Source of the DNA: Ulota crispa
Lineage: Eukaryota; Streptophyta; Bryopsida; Orthotrichales; Orthotrichaceae
DNA length: 64,000 nt
Reading direction: 5' to 3'
Assembly (NCBI GenBank): GCA_963920765.1
Contig: OY987251.1
Span: 12,527,219 to 12,591,218 of the forward strand
Positions 35,780 to 48,339 of this stretch are shown here, piece by piece. Made by a program: the position numbers and the translations under genes. Position 1 is the first letter of the stretch. Every line of letters begins with the position of its first letter. The notes beneath the pieces are model-generated. The model had not been told where the DNA came from. It did no database searches and was given only the letters and a program-made list of their open reading frames with translations.

Positions 35780-36915
35780 CCTAAAGGTATGTTTCTTAGT
35801 TTAGAAAGGCATTTTGAAGTTTTTTGACTTGTAGTTGTAAAATCATTACTAAACATTGACAAAAAATTGTAATCATAGGATCTTGAATTTCAAGGCTTCT
35901 AGATGATGCCACCAAAAAAAGTCTTAAAAGAAGTCATGCAGATGTTAAGATATTTGTGATTAAATGTGGATGTAGAAATTTTACTGGCTTTTTTGGAGCT
36001 ACCCAAAAATTGTTATGCAAAATGACAACTTTGTGTACAAAATTGGGAAACAACTATTTAATTCAAAATTAATGTTAATTGTTGTTGCTTCAAAACTAAT
36101 GACTCCCCTTCCAAATCCATGACCATAATTTCACAAATAAGCTTGTATTACAATGCAACTGCCAAAGAGCTACCACTTAACCCCTAAGCGCTCAATCGAC
36201 CATTTTCTAGTCACTGCTTGTTTTTTGCGGGCTTCCTGAGATGAAAAAAAATCTATTTTAAAAAACTTAAAAAATCCCTAAATAGAAAATCAAGTCTACT
36301 TTCCAACCAAAGTTGAATCATGTCAATCCAAGTTAACTCCATCAAGGAGAATTTTTCAAAGACAAACACTTCAATATTTGCTAGTGTTATAAAATTTACT
36401 ACTTTGGGAAACTAATGATTTTCTCTTCTTTGAAAAAATTGCATTTTTGAAGTTTACAATATAATGTATGTTTTTATTCAATCATACCAAATTTTTAAAT
36501 CTATGAATGAAATTTGTAATTTTGGTGAATATTAAATGTTAAATGCTTCTAAATTCATTAAATAAAAATCCAATTTTTTTTGAATGTTTGACTGTATGGA
36601 TAATTACTAAACATCATGATTCTTGTTTTCTCTTTTGAAGCAAACTTCATCAAAGTTACATAAGTATTATTTTATAACACATCTATATTTTGCCCTTACC
36701 CCCTTGGGTGTTTAGGGGTTAATACAAATAAAATGTCTAACTTCAATTATTGACCATAAACTATTATGAAGGAAAGATAATTCATTGATTCACGAATGAA
36801 TTTGAACATGTATAACAAAAACATTCCAAGTGAAATTAGCCTAAAAACACAATTGGATTTTATTAGATGATGGATTTTCAATGGAAGGGCCCTCACTACC
36901 CAAGGGAGTGCCCAA
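35780..36915. repeat. Dispersed repeat, copy interrupted by a TTAA element
   Basis: 35780-36176 and 36723-36915 match 10010-10590 as one colinear stretch (shared TTATTAGATGATG, CCTTCCAAATCCA, ATTTGTGATTAAATG-like words). The gap holds the 546-bp element. The repeat class is unknown and no coding signal is seen. Confidence 0.75.
36177..36722. mobile_element. TTAA-bounded element, 546 bp, inserted in a dispersed repeat
   Basis: TTAACCCCTAAGCGCTCAAT at the left, GGGTGTTTAGGGGTTAA at the right. The flanks 35780-36176 and 36723-36915 together match 10010-10590, where the corresponding point is a single TTAA (10406-10409). This defines the element borders and its target independently. Confidence 0.87.
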
Positions 36916-37225
36916 AGGAGTGCCCAAGGGAAATCTTCACTTTATTCTCAACTTGTTGCCCATCTTTCCAATGTGGTAGCTCATCATAGGCTCTTTAGTG
37001 ACACTAATTGTCACACTTTTTGATTGCCAAGATATATGCTTGTAACTTAGCTTTCACCAAAAAAAAATTGAAATGTAGTATGGAGGACATTCAAATTGAA
37101 CATTGAAGCTAACTCTAGACCACAACTTCTTTAGAAAACAAATTTAAAAAAATCCAAATATGTGCCATTAAAAAGACCTCAAAGTTTCTTGAACACCCAA
37201 ATTTGGTACCTTGGCATTTAGGGGT

Positions 37226-37275
37226 TAAGGTAGGAGGCTTGTAAACCAACCATCTAAACAAAAGATGAAGTTTGT
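37226..37275. mobile_element. Fragment of a TAAGGTAGGAGGCTC-type MITE
   Basis: TAAGGTAGGAGGCTTGTAAA followed by CCAACCATCTAA matches the reversed right end of the copy at 61080-61401 for about 45 bp and then diverges. It abuts the TTAA end at 37225-37228. No partner end was found. Confidence 0.5.
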
Positions 37276-37752
37276 AAAAAAACCAAGCCAGTTTAGCAGC
37301 TTGGAATTTTTTTTGGTAGAAAGTCAAAGAAGAAACAATTCTATGGCCATTTAATTTGAATTTTTTTGAGTTGGTATGAATTAACTATAATTTATCAAAG
37401 CAAAAGGTGCATAGGTATCTATTCTTGATCATAGGTGGTAGCATTTGTGATGCAAAGGTGGCTTGTAAATAGAGCACATGAGTCCTAAAAGCAACCACTA
37501 CAAAGCCAAAAATGCTCCAATAAGGCTCTTAAAGCATGCAAGTGCTTCCCATTTCATAATCTAATACTCAAATCATGATTGAAAACATGTTTTCATTTAT
37601 TTTAGTAGGACATGTATCTATATTTTATTGAAAGACAAATATGAACACAATTATGACAATAAACACACTTAGTGGTAGCTCGTGTCACTCTCTTGAAGTT
37701 CTAAAATAGTGCATGCACAAGTACAATTTCTAAACATAAAAAGTGACCTATT

Positions 37753-38529
37753 TTAACCCTTGAAGGACCAAAGAGCCCAATATGGCCAAATGAGGTTCTT
37801 GGAGGTGTAAAAGTAGACAAAAAAGGCATTGCATGCTCAAGTTTTGGTCTACCACTCAAGTCCAAATGGAGCTAAAAGTTCAACAAAACTTTTGGGTAGG
37901 ATTGTTGTTCCTTGAAGCCACTACATTTTGCACCCAAACAATTGAATTTATTGTCTTTAATATTAAAACTATTAGCGGGAGTGTATATAGGCATTATACA
38001 TTTCATTGTGGATGGAAGAATTTTGGATGGGATGGGTTGAAAACCCACACTCTCATGTATAGGGGAGAAGGTTGGTGATGTGCCACTTTCTTTTCTCTCG
38101 ATTGGGCAAGGTTTTTGTAGCTCTAAAGTAGTGAGCTAGTTAGATCCACTTACTTTGAATGACCATAAGTTTTGGAGTTTTTATCCATTTGAAGAGTTTT
38201 TTTTTCCATCAAGTATAGCTAGACACATCTCATGGGATCAACCATTAGGTGATTTTTTATTTTGGGAAAAAATCACATCAAAGTCCAAAATCCATAATGT
38301 AAACTGCTATCCAAATGAACAAATATGAGATTCTCAACGATGGGGATTTTGCAGATTTACTTGGATTTGAAATTAGACTAGCCTTAAGTTTTTGTGTTAT
38401 AGTTGGGTATAGAATGACTGGTTTGGATTGTGTGAATACTTGTTCAACTTTTTGAAAATTGAGGGAGTGTGCTGAAGGTTCTATATTGGAGGTATGCTAA
38501 ATTTTCACAGCAAGACGCTTAGGGGTTAA
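37753..38529. mobile_element. TTAA-bounded element, 777 bp (subfamily with 19913)
   Basis: TTAACCCTTGAAGGACC at the left, GACGCTTAGGGGTTAA at the right. It is in the same orientation as the copy at 19913. The short frame at 37833-38078 is not conserved in that copy. Confidence 0.82.
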
Positions 38530-39148
38530 GAAGTTGAGTGAATTGTTTTTGAAACTCCTACATGGCGGTTGAAAATGACCACACGGTTTATGAGCCTCTT
38601 ACCCACCCTAGGTGATTTAGGAACTCACATTGAAGTGGGACTTGCAAGGACGAAATCATGGAACGTTAGACATGATGTGAACTGCCCATTTATAAAGTTG
38701 ATCTCTTTGATTGATATGAAAAACAGTTGGAAGTTGGACAACTTCATGTATGACCTTACCGGGAGTTAGTGAATTTTAGCTTAAGTGGTAATTCTCCTCC
38801 TATTATCCATCACATGTATTACACACACTTGTGTCTATAAAATCAAACCTACAATACAAACATATAAAAGTTGACGCTTCAGGCTTCACTATGTCTTGTT
38901 TAGCTATTGAAAGATCTTACTTCTAAACTATAATGCAAAAGATCACGTGGTCCACTGATTCTCATAAAATCCCTTGTGGCAAGAAAGAATGCATGAATCA
39001 TGTTTGTAGATGCATTCACAAATCAAGTACTGTACATATTAATGCTAGAGTCTGGAGGGTAGACTTATGCATGGATTTAACTGCACATACAAACATGCAA
39101 ATTCAGTTTATTATAGTGTGTTTCACCAACCTCAATAGGATCAAGTTT
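38530..39148. other. Region without recognised gene
   Basis: Two short plus frames (66 and 72 codons) without known domains. No repeats detected. Confidence 0.45.
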
Positions 39149-39498
39149 TAGAGCATCTTTCACTTGACCTCAAAAACTTCATTACTAAGCAACACATTAT
39201 TTTTTGTTTCCAATGTTGACCACTTGTTTCCCCCACTAGTTCATTTAAGTAAATTTACGTTCAACTAATGACAAATTTTCTTATTTGCAATAGCAAATAA
39301 AGTCTCTATTATTGGTTATTCAATCTATTAATTGTGAGTAAAATTGTATGTAGTTGAGGAAGTTGCCTTGTACTGTACATAAAAATTACAAATTTTGCTA
39401 TACCAAATAAACGTTTAAACGGGTCCGTACATTAATTACTCTACTTTCATCCAAAATCTTCCTAACCCATTGCTTTCCATACTGGTGAAGATGCTCTA
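39149..39498. mobile_element. MITE with TAGAGCATCTTTCAC ends, 350 bp
   Basis: TAGAGCATCTTTCACTTG at the left and GGTGAAGATGCTCTA at the right are inverted, with TA borders. It belongs to the general GAGCATC group. The interior has no coding signal. Confidence 0.65.
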
Positions 39499-39796
39499 AC
39501 AATGCCAATGAAGTGTACAATTCATTAAAAACACCATTGTTTTAAAAGATACTTTTTTGCATGCATTGGATATTTTATAGAATATACACGTCATATTTGT
39601 GGCATGGTAACATTAATATTCAAGCTACATGTACTTACTATGCACATATACCACAAGCATGTTAAAGATTTGTGAATGTTTCCATGATTGCACCACATCC
39701 ACTAAACAATTTGGCTAATTGCTGTAGTCTCTGATGTAATCTTCTATTTTAGGGTTTCTAGGGATCTTTGGAACAAGCAACAGCTTTTGTTTGTTC

Positions 39797-42700
39797 TAAG
39801 GTGGAAGCACCCATAAGCACGTTTTTAAGGGTTTCCAAGTACAATAAGCAATTGAGGAATCCAGGAAAAAATCTCTTCAAGTAGGGAAAAGGAAATGAAA
39901 ATTATTGGCATAAAATTCAAGGCCTGAATTGCAAGCATTTGTTCACACAATTTTTTGAAAGTGCAAAATCAATGAATCCCATAATCGCGTGTAGGAGATG
40001 CTAAACATGAAGTTGATTGAAGCTTTAACTATGGTCAGATGCCTAAATTAGTGGTGTAAATAGTTCTATGAATAGCTACAGAGGGTACTCAAAATTGTCA
40101 TCCAGGGTGGCAAAATCCCAAGTTGAGGGGTATGTGGATGGTGCGTTCACTAGCTCTCAAACTAGTAGAGCAGGGCCTTCCATTCGTGTTGTGCAAACTT
40201 AAAACTAGCAACAATGGCCTCTTTGGCAATGCTTGGCAACCTAAAACTCTAGAACCTTGCATGCATGCACCACGTGAGCTCCCAAAACGCTAAGCCGGCA
40301 AACAAATCGCAAGTGGAGTGTGTCGACAAGGGCACGGTGGAACTTCGAGCCATTGGCAGCGCCGTTGAAAGCATCGTGGCAATTCAATTCCGAGATCCTG
40401 TAGCCACACCGCGCGCACGTCGTCTGGGCTGAAGGTGCTTGCTCTTAGTCGCCTTCCTCACCTGTTCTCTCTCCCGCTCCACCTTCTTGCGCTCCGCTTG
40501 AATCCTTTGTAAAACCTTATCAGCTTCTTTTTGTGCTTTCTGTTGTTCTCGTTCTGCCTTTTGTTGCTCTGCTTGGTTCTTGCAATCCTCTTGCTCCTGA
40601 GCAACTGCTTCTTTCCATGCAGCTTTCAATGTAATCATCGGACGTTGTCAAAATTGATTTCGAGTAGTCAATTAGCAACTCTCCACCCCGCGCTGCTCTT
40701 TGGGGACAAGAGTTAATAGTGGGCAACGAAAACAAGTTTCTGCATGTGTGGTTCAGGGCTCCGCCGTTGTCATTGTCATTGTCGCTGCTATTGTTGCCTG
40801 CGCTGAGATCCGAAGCTGCTTCTGATGCAACAAAGTACTGGAGTGGCGGTTCCTTTGTTTTGGCAATGGAGTCTTCAGGAGATCCAAGTCAACAGGGACG
40901 GCCTCATCCTCTGACATGGCGCCCTCTTCTGACATGGACTCCTTCTTCGACTTGTTGTCATTGCCGTCTCCTGCAGAAGGATCCACGTAGCAAGCACTAG
41001 GCTCCACAAAAGAGTCCATGGCTGTGAATTGAAGCAGCCAGATTCCGGTAGCCTCAAATCCTTTGCTTATATTCTTTGGTGTCAATGCTACCTTCAACCC
41101 AAGATAGACCCATCTGGCTAAATCTTCTTTTCTAGCCGTTATACCTTTGTTCTCAATTGTCCATTTGTCCTTGTAAGCATGGAATGCTCCTTTGAACGGT
41201 GCAAAGACTTTGACGTCAAGCAATTGGAGCCTATGGCTTGTGTGACTTGGCAAGGTAATGATATCTAGGCCTGTTGATCTAGCCTTCATCACTACTTCTA
41301 GTGTTACATGCAACTTGTGGCCGTCAAGAAGCAATACGTGTTTGTTTTCATGCATAAGTCTATACTTGTCTTTGAGAATAGAAATAAAATGCGACATTCA
41401 TGCAAAAAACAAAAACGCAGTCATCCATCCATTGGGCTGCATTGCCATGCAAGCCCCTAGTTCACACTATACAATATAATTTTTGGTTTGTTGTTTACCT
41501 TTGAAGATGTCAAAGTTTGGGACAAATTGGCCTGCAACAAATATACACAAGAGAACTATTAAGTGCTCATTGTTTTTGGGCACAACTTTATGTACAGATT
41601 TGCACCCCCATTGTGCAAAGACTTGCAGCATCCCCCCTCCGTTTTTGCCTACCCGAGCTTGTCACTCATTTGCGTTCCAGTTTTGAGAAGGAGAGTAATC
41701 GTTCTCCTCATATGCCTCTTGCAATTTCTTGTATAGGGAAGTGACACTTGTGGGATTCAGACCCTTGGCGCACCCATCCTCAAGCTCGTGCGCAAATCTC
41801 AAAGTGAGCTCAAGGTGCCTGTTTTTGAACCAACGCAGCCACCCCCTGCCAGGGACACCGTCCTTGAAGGAGGTCCAACAATCCTGAGTCATCTCGGCAA
41901 CTTTCTTCCTTAATTCAAAAATAGAAACTGGGTGGGCATGAGCCTGCATATCCAAGACCCACTTTACGAGCTGTGACTCCTCGGTGCTCAATACTCCTTC
42001 TCGCCTTCTCTTGCAATTAATCACCCTTCCACATATGTGGTCTTGCAAGGAAGATTCTGGTATTCCCACATTGCGAGCAACAGCAGCAACTGGAGTATCC
42101 AATTCCACGACAACGATTGCAACTGCAAGCTGCTCATTTGTCTAAGTGCCTGTCCGCAACTTCTTAGCCAAACGGATGTGCACACCCATTGAAGGAGTTC
42201 TTGTGACTGCTGGTGCCGCAACCTCCAGTGTTGCAGCTCTTGTCGCACGCGCCACGTCTAGTACCAGACTTCTCTCCCGGCGTGTAGTACGTGTAGTTTT
42301 GCCTGCAGCTTTGCTTGTAGTCCCAAGCAGCTCCGGAGACTGAAGCTCGTCAAGATTTTGATGCCTGATGTGTGCAAGTTCCCGCCAATCGCGGAAATGT
42401 GGTCCGGTCGGCAACATTGGTAGAGGCCTAAGAATCCCGTCATGCATGGTATCTGCATGCTGGCTCCTGTAGCACCAATCGAAGGGAGACCAGCTTGCCT
42501 TCGCCACCACTCCACGCAAGTGCAGCTCCGGAGCCCATGAGTTTGGCTCAATCACCGGGCCATGAAAGCCATGACTTCTAGCGTCGTTGCTCGTTGACAT
42601 GAATGCTTCTCCTTTGTGATCGACAATAGCCACCTTCGTAAGAAAGTTGTGCAATGTTGATCCTGCGCTAACTTGCACCCTAGATGCATGTAGTGGACAT

Positions 42701-43296
42701 GCAGTCTTACACACCGACACTTATTTGCAACCCTCCTTCCACCCTCTAAGTACATACTAGATTCTCATTCATGCACTCTTGTACTATGTTGCAACCCTGC
42801 CTTGAGCATCACCAAGCATGTAACTTATCTCAAATCGCCCATGAACATTGGCACTACGCTGCAATATTGATTGGTATCCTCACAAAGTGTCTCACCCATA
42901 AGCTTACTTATTTAGTTGCCAATGTGAGTTACAAATAACGCTTTGCAAGACACTTAAAATTGGCAGCGTAGCCTCCATATTTGCTTGCAGGGAGCAGATT
43001 ATCACAACTTATCAACCCCATAAATGTTGTGGATAGACCCCAAAGCGGCCGCAGTCATCACATCAAACTGGCGCTTCCTTTACCACATCAATTTCTTTAC
43101 TAGCCACCTTACAAACTTGTAAACCGTTGTTTGCAAACTTTAAACCACACCTATTGGCATTTTAATGTAATGCACTCGACACCTAAAACTACTGTTTTTT
43201 TGCACCTGTCAGTCATGGGATCCAAAAACTCAAGGATGGGTCCTATTATAGGGCATGCTCATGGAGACACCCACGAGGATGGGTGCTGCTACCTTA
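39797..43296 (-). mobile_element. CENP-B/pogo-type DNA transposon, 3.5 kb, with terminal inverted repeats and TA target site
   Basis: Left end TAAGGTGGAAGCACCCATAA and right end, reverse-complemented, TAAGGTAGCAGCACCCAT form terminal inverted repeats flanked by TA, the target used by the Tc1/mariner-pogo group. Between them lies a transposase relic on the minus strand (40384-42720). The left 310 bp is closely related to the MITE at 16155-16542, so this element is a plausible parent of that family. The right TA is shared with the next MITE at 43295. The element is now immobile by its own protein because the transposase frame is broken. Confidence 0.8.
40384..42720 (-). pseudogene. Broken transposase, HTH_psq + CENP-B-type HTH + DDE_1 superfamily
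   Basis: One minus-strand frame runs from about 42200 (perhaps 42720) to 40756. In order it shows a psq-type helix-turn-helix (ELDTPVAAVARNVGIPESSL), a CENP-B/Tc5-type DNA-binding domain (GRGWLRWFKNRH), and the DDE_1 catalytic domain. The first catalytic block reads WNANE where the family has WNxDE, so the first Asp is Asn. The second block, LLLDGHKLHVT, and the third, LPSHTSHRLQLLDVKVFAPF, keep their Asp residues. The same frame carries internal stops at 42142-42144, 41662-41664, 41467-41469 and 41398-41400, and a further shift near 40640-40750 precedes a Lys/Glu/Gln-rich coiled-coil tail (40384-40638). It is a decayed cut-and-paste transposase. The 42200-42720 stretch has no recognised domain and may not have been translated. 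Confidence 0.85.
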
Positions 43297-43593
43297 AGGG
43301 CATCCTCAGTCCAAAGCCTACATCAGGCTTGGCTATTGGCAATTAGTGAGCTATGTTACGTGGCCTCAACCAATGGGGGCAGCATATTTGCTCTCTGACA
43401 ACAATACACAAGCAATTTAAAGGACTCTTGAAGGCAGCTAAAACTACTTGATGTGGGTTAGGTTTTGTTGTCCCCTTTAAGATCACGTCCCACTTACAAG
43501 GTGCATTGGACCAGGTTTGCAGTTCTCAAGCTAGGACTCATTGTGAGAGTGTTGTTACAGAGTCCATATACCTGCATGATTGAGGATGCTCTA
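43295..43593. mobile_element. MITE with TAAGGGCATCCTCAGTCC ends, 299 bp
   Basis: TAAGGGCATCCTCAGTCC at the left and GATTGAGGATGCTCTA at the right form inverted ends with TA borders. The left TA is the same as the right TA of the pogo-type transposon. The family also includes 56342-57078 and the start at 63880. Confidence 0.75.
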
Positions 43594-43824
43594 AACAAGC
43601 TAAGATTTCATGGGAGTTGGTGAAGTATATTTCCATGTTTGTAAATAAGATGTTGCACTAATCAATTCTACATGAGCTGGGAAACTAGTGAAGGAGTTGG
43701 ACTGCCTATCAAAAATTCTCAAATATGCTGTGTTCCCATCAATTTCTTGAATGAGTTGTGGAGTTTGCATCCAACTTGGATGCATGATAATTGTTAAAAC
43801 ACCCTCAAGAAGGCTTTTTCATTT

Positions 43825-44690
43825 TTAATCCTTGAAAGATCAAAGAGAATTTTTTGGCAACATAGAAATTTTGGACATCTAATTATGAAGAAAAATTGGC
43901 ATGGATTCTTTTGAAAATTTTCTAGTATTTGTTGGCAAGGAGTGCCTTTTTGGCACAATAATTCTTCATAATTGTTGAACAAATAGTAAGTCATGATAAA
44001 GTGTGAGTGGTTTCTTTTCCAATTTGGTCAATTTGGGCAACCACACGAATTTGTCCAATTGGTTTGAAAATGTTCAAACCATACCTTCAACACCATTAGA
44101 GGAAAAATGAGCTCAAGAGAAGGCCCCTGTGGGAAGTGGTTGGAGGGGTCAAAAGCATTTAAATGTAATGTCGTTTTTCAAATAAAAAGATACTAATCCC
44201 CTATATTCGCTTACAAATACTTCATGAGAATAATTATTTTTACAATATCATATGCTTTTTGTTTGATGAGTGTCCTTGTTTGATTGGGGAATCTAGTCCT
44301 AGTTTATTCTTGTGTCCCACTAAAGGTCCTTGCATTTGTCATTGTCATGTTATAATATTGTTTTCCATCATCAATCCTTTTGTTATGTACCATGGTACAT
44401 TTGAGTACTTCACACAAGGTAGAGACCCTTGTGTAGGTACCTTACCTATGCTTCTCCTACCTCAATAAATAAGGTGGTTTGTCAAGGTGTAGGGGCCTTC
44501 TCTTGAGCTCATTTTTCCTCTAATGCACCCATGTAACATGTTCCAAATTGGTACAATGACAACAAGCACATGAATTGAACTTTTGAGCAATTGATAAATA
44601 TTTTCAACTTTTGAGCAAGATCTAAAATAATAGAAAAGCCCATTTGCAAAAGCTTTTGAGTCCAAGGTATCAATTTTTAATCTTTAATAA
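43825..44690. repeat. Large inverted repeat, possible TTAA-family start
   Basis: TTAATCCTTGAAAGATCAAA at 43825 resembles a TTAA-family left end. AGAGGAAAAATGAGCTCAAG at about 44098 returns inverted at about 44498-44517, with 33 matching bases, around a 370-bp loop. The right terminus is not found. Confidence 0.5.
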
Positions 44691-44899
44691 TTGGCAAAAA
44701 TTAGTATATAAGCTAGGTGCCCATAGATTTGATCTACTTAAAAAATAAGATTCCTATTTTTTGTACTCTTCAAAATTTTCCCTTGTATGCTTTAGATGCC
44801 AAACCATATTTACAACTACGTCATTTTCACTATCATATGTATATTTTGTTGGTTTGATTTTTTTCATATATACTCTCATCTCACTTATGCAACATGATC

Positions 44900-45133
44900 T
44901 TAACCCTTAAACAACCGAGAGGCCCTTTGCGACCAGTAGAATACAGGGTGTTTTTCTTGTATTTGGATTTGATCCACACCTCTACTACATTTGAGACCAA
45001 CAAAGAAGTTGGAGAATAGATCAATGCAATTCTAGTGAGCTACTTGAGATCCCAAATTAAAATTTCTTATTGGTAGCAAATGACAATTATATGTTAGCAT
45101 ATATACTATTCCCTGTGATCGTTCAAGGATTAA
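44900..45133. mobile_element. TTAA-bounded MITE, 234 bp
   Basis: TTAACCCTTAAACAACCGAG at the left, ATCGTTCAAGGATTAA at the right. It is in the same orientation as 21936 and has the same length. Confidence 0.85.
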
Positions 45134-45692
45134 GAATTACAAGATGCAAGAGTAGAAGATTTGGAGTTGCAAGTCCATGAAATTAGATTTCCTTCAATTT
45201 GTAATATCTAATAATCAAAAACTCCCATCTTCAATTGCCATGGTGAAGACTTAGGATTTGAAAAGAATTATCTAGGTACAAATTCAAATTAGTGTTGGGA
45301 TCATACGGTTAGATGTTCAAAGAAAAACCCCCAAAACTCATTATGTGGTGTTTTTCTAATAAAAACACAATTTTGGCAATTTTGGTCTCGACATTGCCAA
45401 TTGCTTTACATGTTGGTTTTAATCTTGGGCTGCCCAATCGATACAAAGGGAATTGTTCTCATTCTTTCAGATGCCGCTATGTATTTTCACAATGTCCAGT
45501 TTCAACAGTTCAATTTAGTTGGAATTCTTTTATTAGTCTTTTTGTATGATTTTCAAAGAAACCTTTGCAAGTATTATAAAAAGAGTAAAAATTTACTTCT
45601 CTCCAAAATTTGAGAATGTCCTTTCAAATATTTATGATTTTAGTAAACGTATAAACACAATATCAGAAAAAAAATCCTTATCATGACAGAAT

Positions 45693-45933
45693 TTAACCCT
45701 TAAACGACCATAGGGAATAGGGAATAGTATATACGCTGACGTGTAATTTTTATTTGTTATCAATAGGGAATTTTAATTTGGGATCTCAAGTAGCTCACTA
45801 AAATTGCATTGATCTATTCTCCAACTTTTTTGTTGGTCTCAAATGTAATAGAGGTGTGTATCAATTCCAAATACAAGAAAAATATCATGTATTGTTCTGG
45901 TTGCAAAGGGCCTTTCGATCGTTTAAGGGTTAA
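45693..45933. mobile_element. TTAA-bounded MITE, 241 bp, opposite orientation
   Basis: TTAACCCTTAAACGACCATA at the left, CGATCGTTTAAGGGTTAA at the right. It is the reverse-complement of the 44900 copy, 560 bp away. TTAA is intact on both sides. Confidence 0.85.
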
Positions 45934-46477
45934 CTCCCAGTAATGAAATCTTTATAGAAATCACAAACAACCAACCCATAATTGATTTTGAAACGATGTT
46001 TTTCTTTTGAAATGATGTTTTTCTTTTCTTGATGAATATGGGTTAGTGTAATGTTGCATTCAATCCTATGGTATGGTGTATTGGTCGTGATTTACAAGTT
46101 TTGTTAAAACAACCTATTAGTGACCACTATGATAATAGCTCATATTTAAATTTATTTTATAAGATTTCAAGGTTATGTTCTTTATAAGGGAATAAAAAAC
46201 TGAAAAATAACTCAATTTTATTGGATCAACTATACATTGATATAAACTAGTACGTATTGTTAGCAGTCAAAAAAATAGCGTAGATTTTTCTTTTACAAAT
46301 TAAACCTGAGAAGTGGTGTCTTGTTCATTTTCTTTTTAGTCAAGCTATGGCTTAACTGAATCCATACGTTAATACAACGATTAAACTTAGTAATATTTCA
46401 ATAAAACTATAAAAACTACGGATCTTAGGAAATCTACTTCAAAACCTCAACTTTCTACACTAACATGAGCATCTTTC

Positions 46478-47220
46478 TTAACCCCTAAAGGCCCAAGCAC
46501 TGTTTTTTGGCAAAATAGTGATTTTGGGCAGCTCACTACAAGTGGATGTTTCATTTTTTTTCTTTGAAAATTTCACACACGATGTGCCCAAGGAGTAGCT
46601 TTAAGGTTCAAAAATTTTCATAACTTTTGACTTCATGGTTCAAAAGTATTGCATGATTTGTTGTGTTTTTTGCACTCCTGGCAGCCTGGGCAGCTCATAA
46701 AACTTCTTTAAAAATGACTTCTTTTTGTTTTTTGTTATAAATTGGTTCTTTAGACTTACGTGTACGTGGGAAGCTTTGAATCATTCAATTTTGATGAACA
46801 AAATGAAAATTATGAGAAGTATTAGTTTGTGGGTAGGTATGGAGTCTCTCAAAACCATACCTACCCGCAAACTAAAACTTCTTGTAACTTTTGTTTCATT
46901 AATTGAAATGAAAAGTTCAAAGCTTCCCACATACATATAAGTCTAAAGAACCTATTCCAAAAAAAATTCAAAAAAATGTCATTTTTAAAAAAGTTTTATG
47001 AGCTATCCAAGCTGCTCAGAGTACAAAAAAAACAACATGCCATGCAATAACTTTTGAACCATGAAGTCAAAAGTTATGAAAATTGTTGGACCTTCAAGCT
47101 ACTCCTTAGGCACATCATGTATGAAAATTTCAAAAAAAAAAAGATAAAAATTCCACTTGTTGTGAGTTGCCCAAAATCTATTTTATCCTTCGAAGGGATA
47201 AGTGGGCTTTTAGGGATTAA
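46478..47220. mobile_element. TTAA-bounded fold-back element, 743 bp
   Basis: TTAACCCCTAAAGGCCCAAG at the left, GTGGGCTTTTAGGGATTAA at the right. The two halves are inverted copies over about 350 bp each: AACTTTTGACTTCATGGTTC returns as GAACCATGAAGTCAAAAGTT, and the centre is GGTAGGTATGGAG / ACCATACCTACC. It would form a single long hairpin. Confidence 0.88.
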
Positions 47221-48339
47221 ACAACATGCCACAAAATTGTACGTATCTACATCGATTAAAATTTTAAGGACAGTTACCCAAAATTCACTCATTAGCAAAG
47301 TGGGATAAAATATTAAAAAAAAAAAATGTGAATACAAGTACTTCACCATTGACACGTGTTTGCTTGATCATGTATGTTCAACAAAGCACTACCAATCCAC
47401 TATGTAAAATTATATAAGGACGCAAAGCTATTTCAAAGTAGAGTCTAAGTGAGTTACAATCACAAAAGAGCATAAAATTTAAGACAAATATGTTAGGTAT
47501 TGTGGAAGATCTAAATAACTATGTCATTTCAAGTCAACATGCATATATTGTAATCTATCAAAGGTACCGCCTATATTAGGTAGTTCAACCTTGAAAAGCA
47601 TACAAAATCACAAAGTGACACTTTGATGATTTTAGATGCATAATTCTAGACAAAAAATATGATATCTCATTCAATCTTTTTCTTGAGAGTTATTTGAATG
47701 TTCTTTGAATGTTCTTGTAGTGGTTAGTAGTGAAATTTTCTAATTGCAGTTATATTGATTTCTCTATAACAAAAAAATGCTAAAAAGAAATCTCAAAATA
47801 TGCGTTTTTAGTGTGTTTTAAAAACATGTGCTTCTTTTCTCTAGATCTAAATCTTATTCACAAAAATGATCCTTTTTGAATTCGAGTCCAACTAATAAAG
47901 TGCGCCTAACAAAAAAGTTTCCACTTCAATTTGAAATTTGAGAATTAACAAAAGTTGAACATGATATTACAACATGTACTCAGGGTCAATAACCAAGGAC
48001 TACCTAATTTTCTAGTTATGGGGGTACATGAAAATTTGGTTCACACTACAATGTTCTACACTTTAATGTGCACCTATGGTGAAGATACCCAGATTTTTTA
48101 AACTTATTTTCTATTCGATATAAGTGTTTTTCACTTATTCTTAAGGAACTCACAATATTTTCAGATTTTCACGATTATTTTTGAAATTTTAAGGGCATAG
48201 AACGGACATGTAACATCATTTCAAAAAAAACCCACTCATATTTAATGGAAAACTAGACAGTTTATTGCAAAGAAAATTGCAATTGATTACATAGTCTTAG
48301 GGTGCATTATTCTAAGGGTTAATTAAAAGGTTGTGATGA
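47221..48339. other. AT-rich region without recognised gene
   Basis: No frame above about 60 codons apart from those crossing the fold-back element, and no clear terminal repeats. Confidence 0.5.

Noticed and set aside
40719-41000. Plus-strand frames across the transposase region
   Set aside because: They are antisense shadows of the minus-strand transposase relic.
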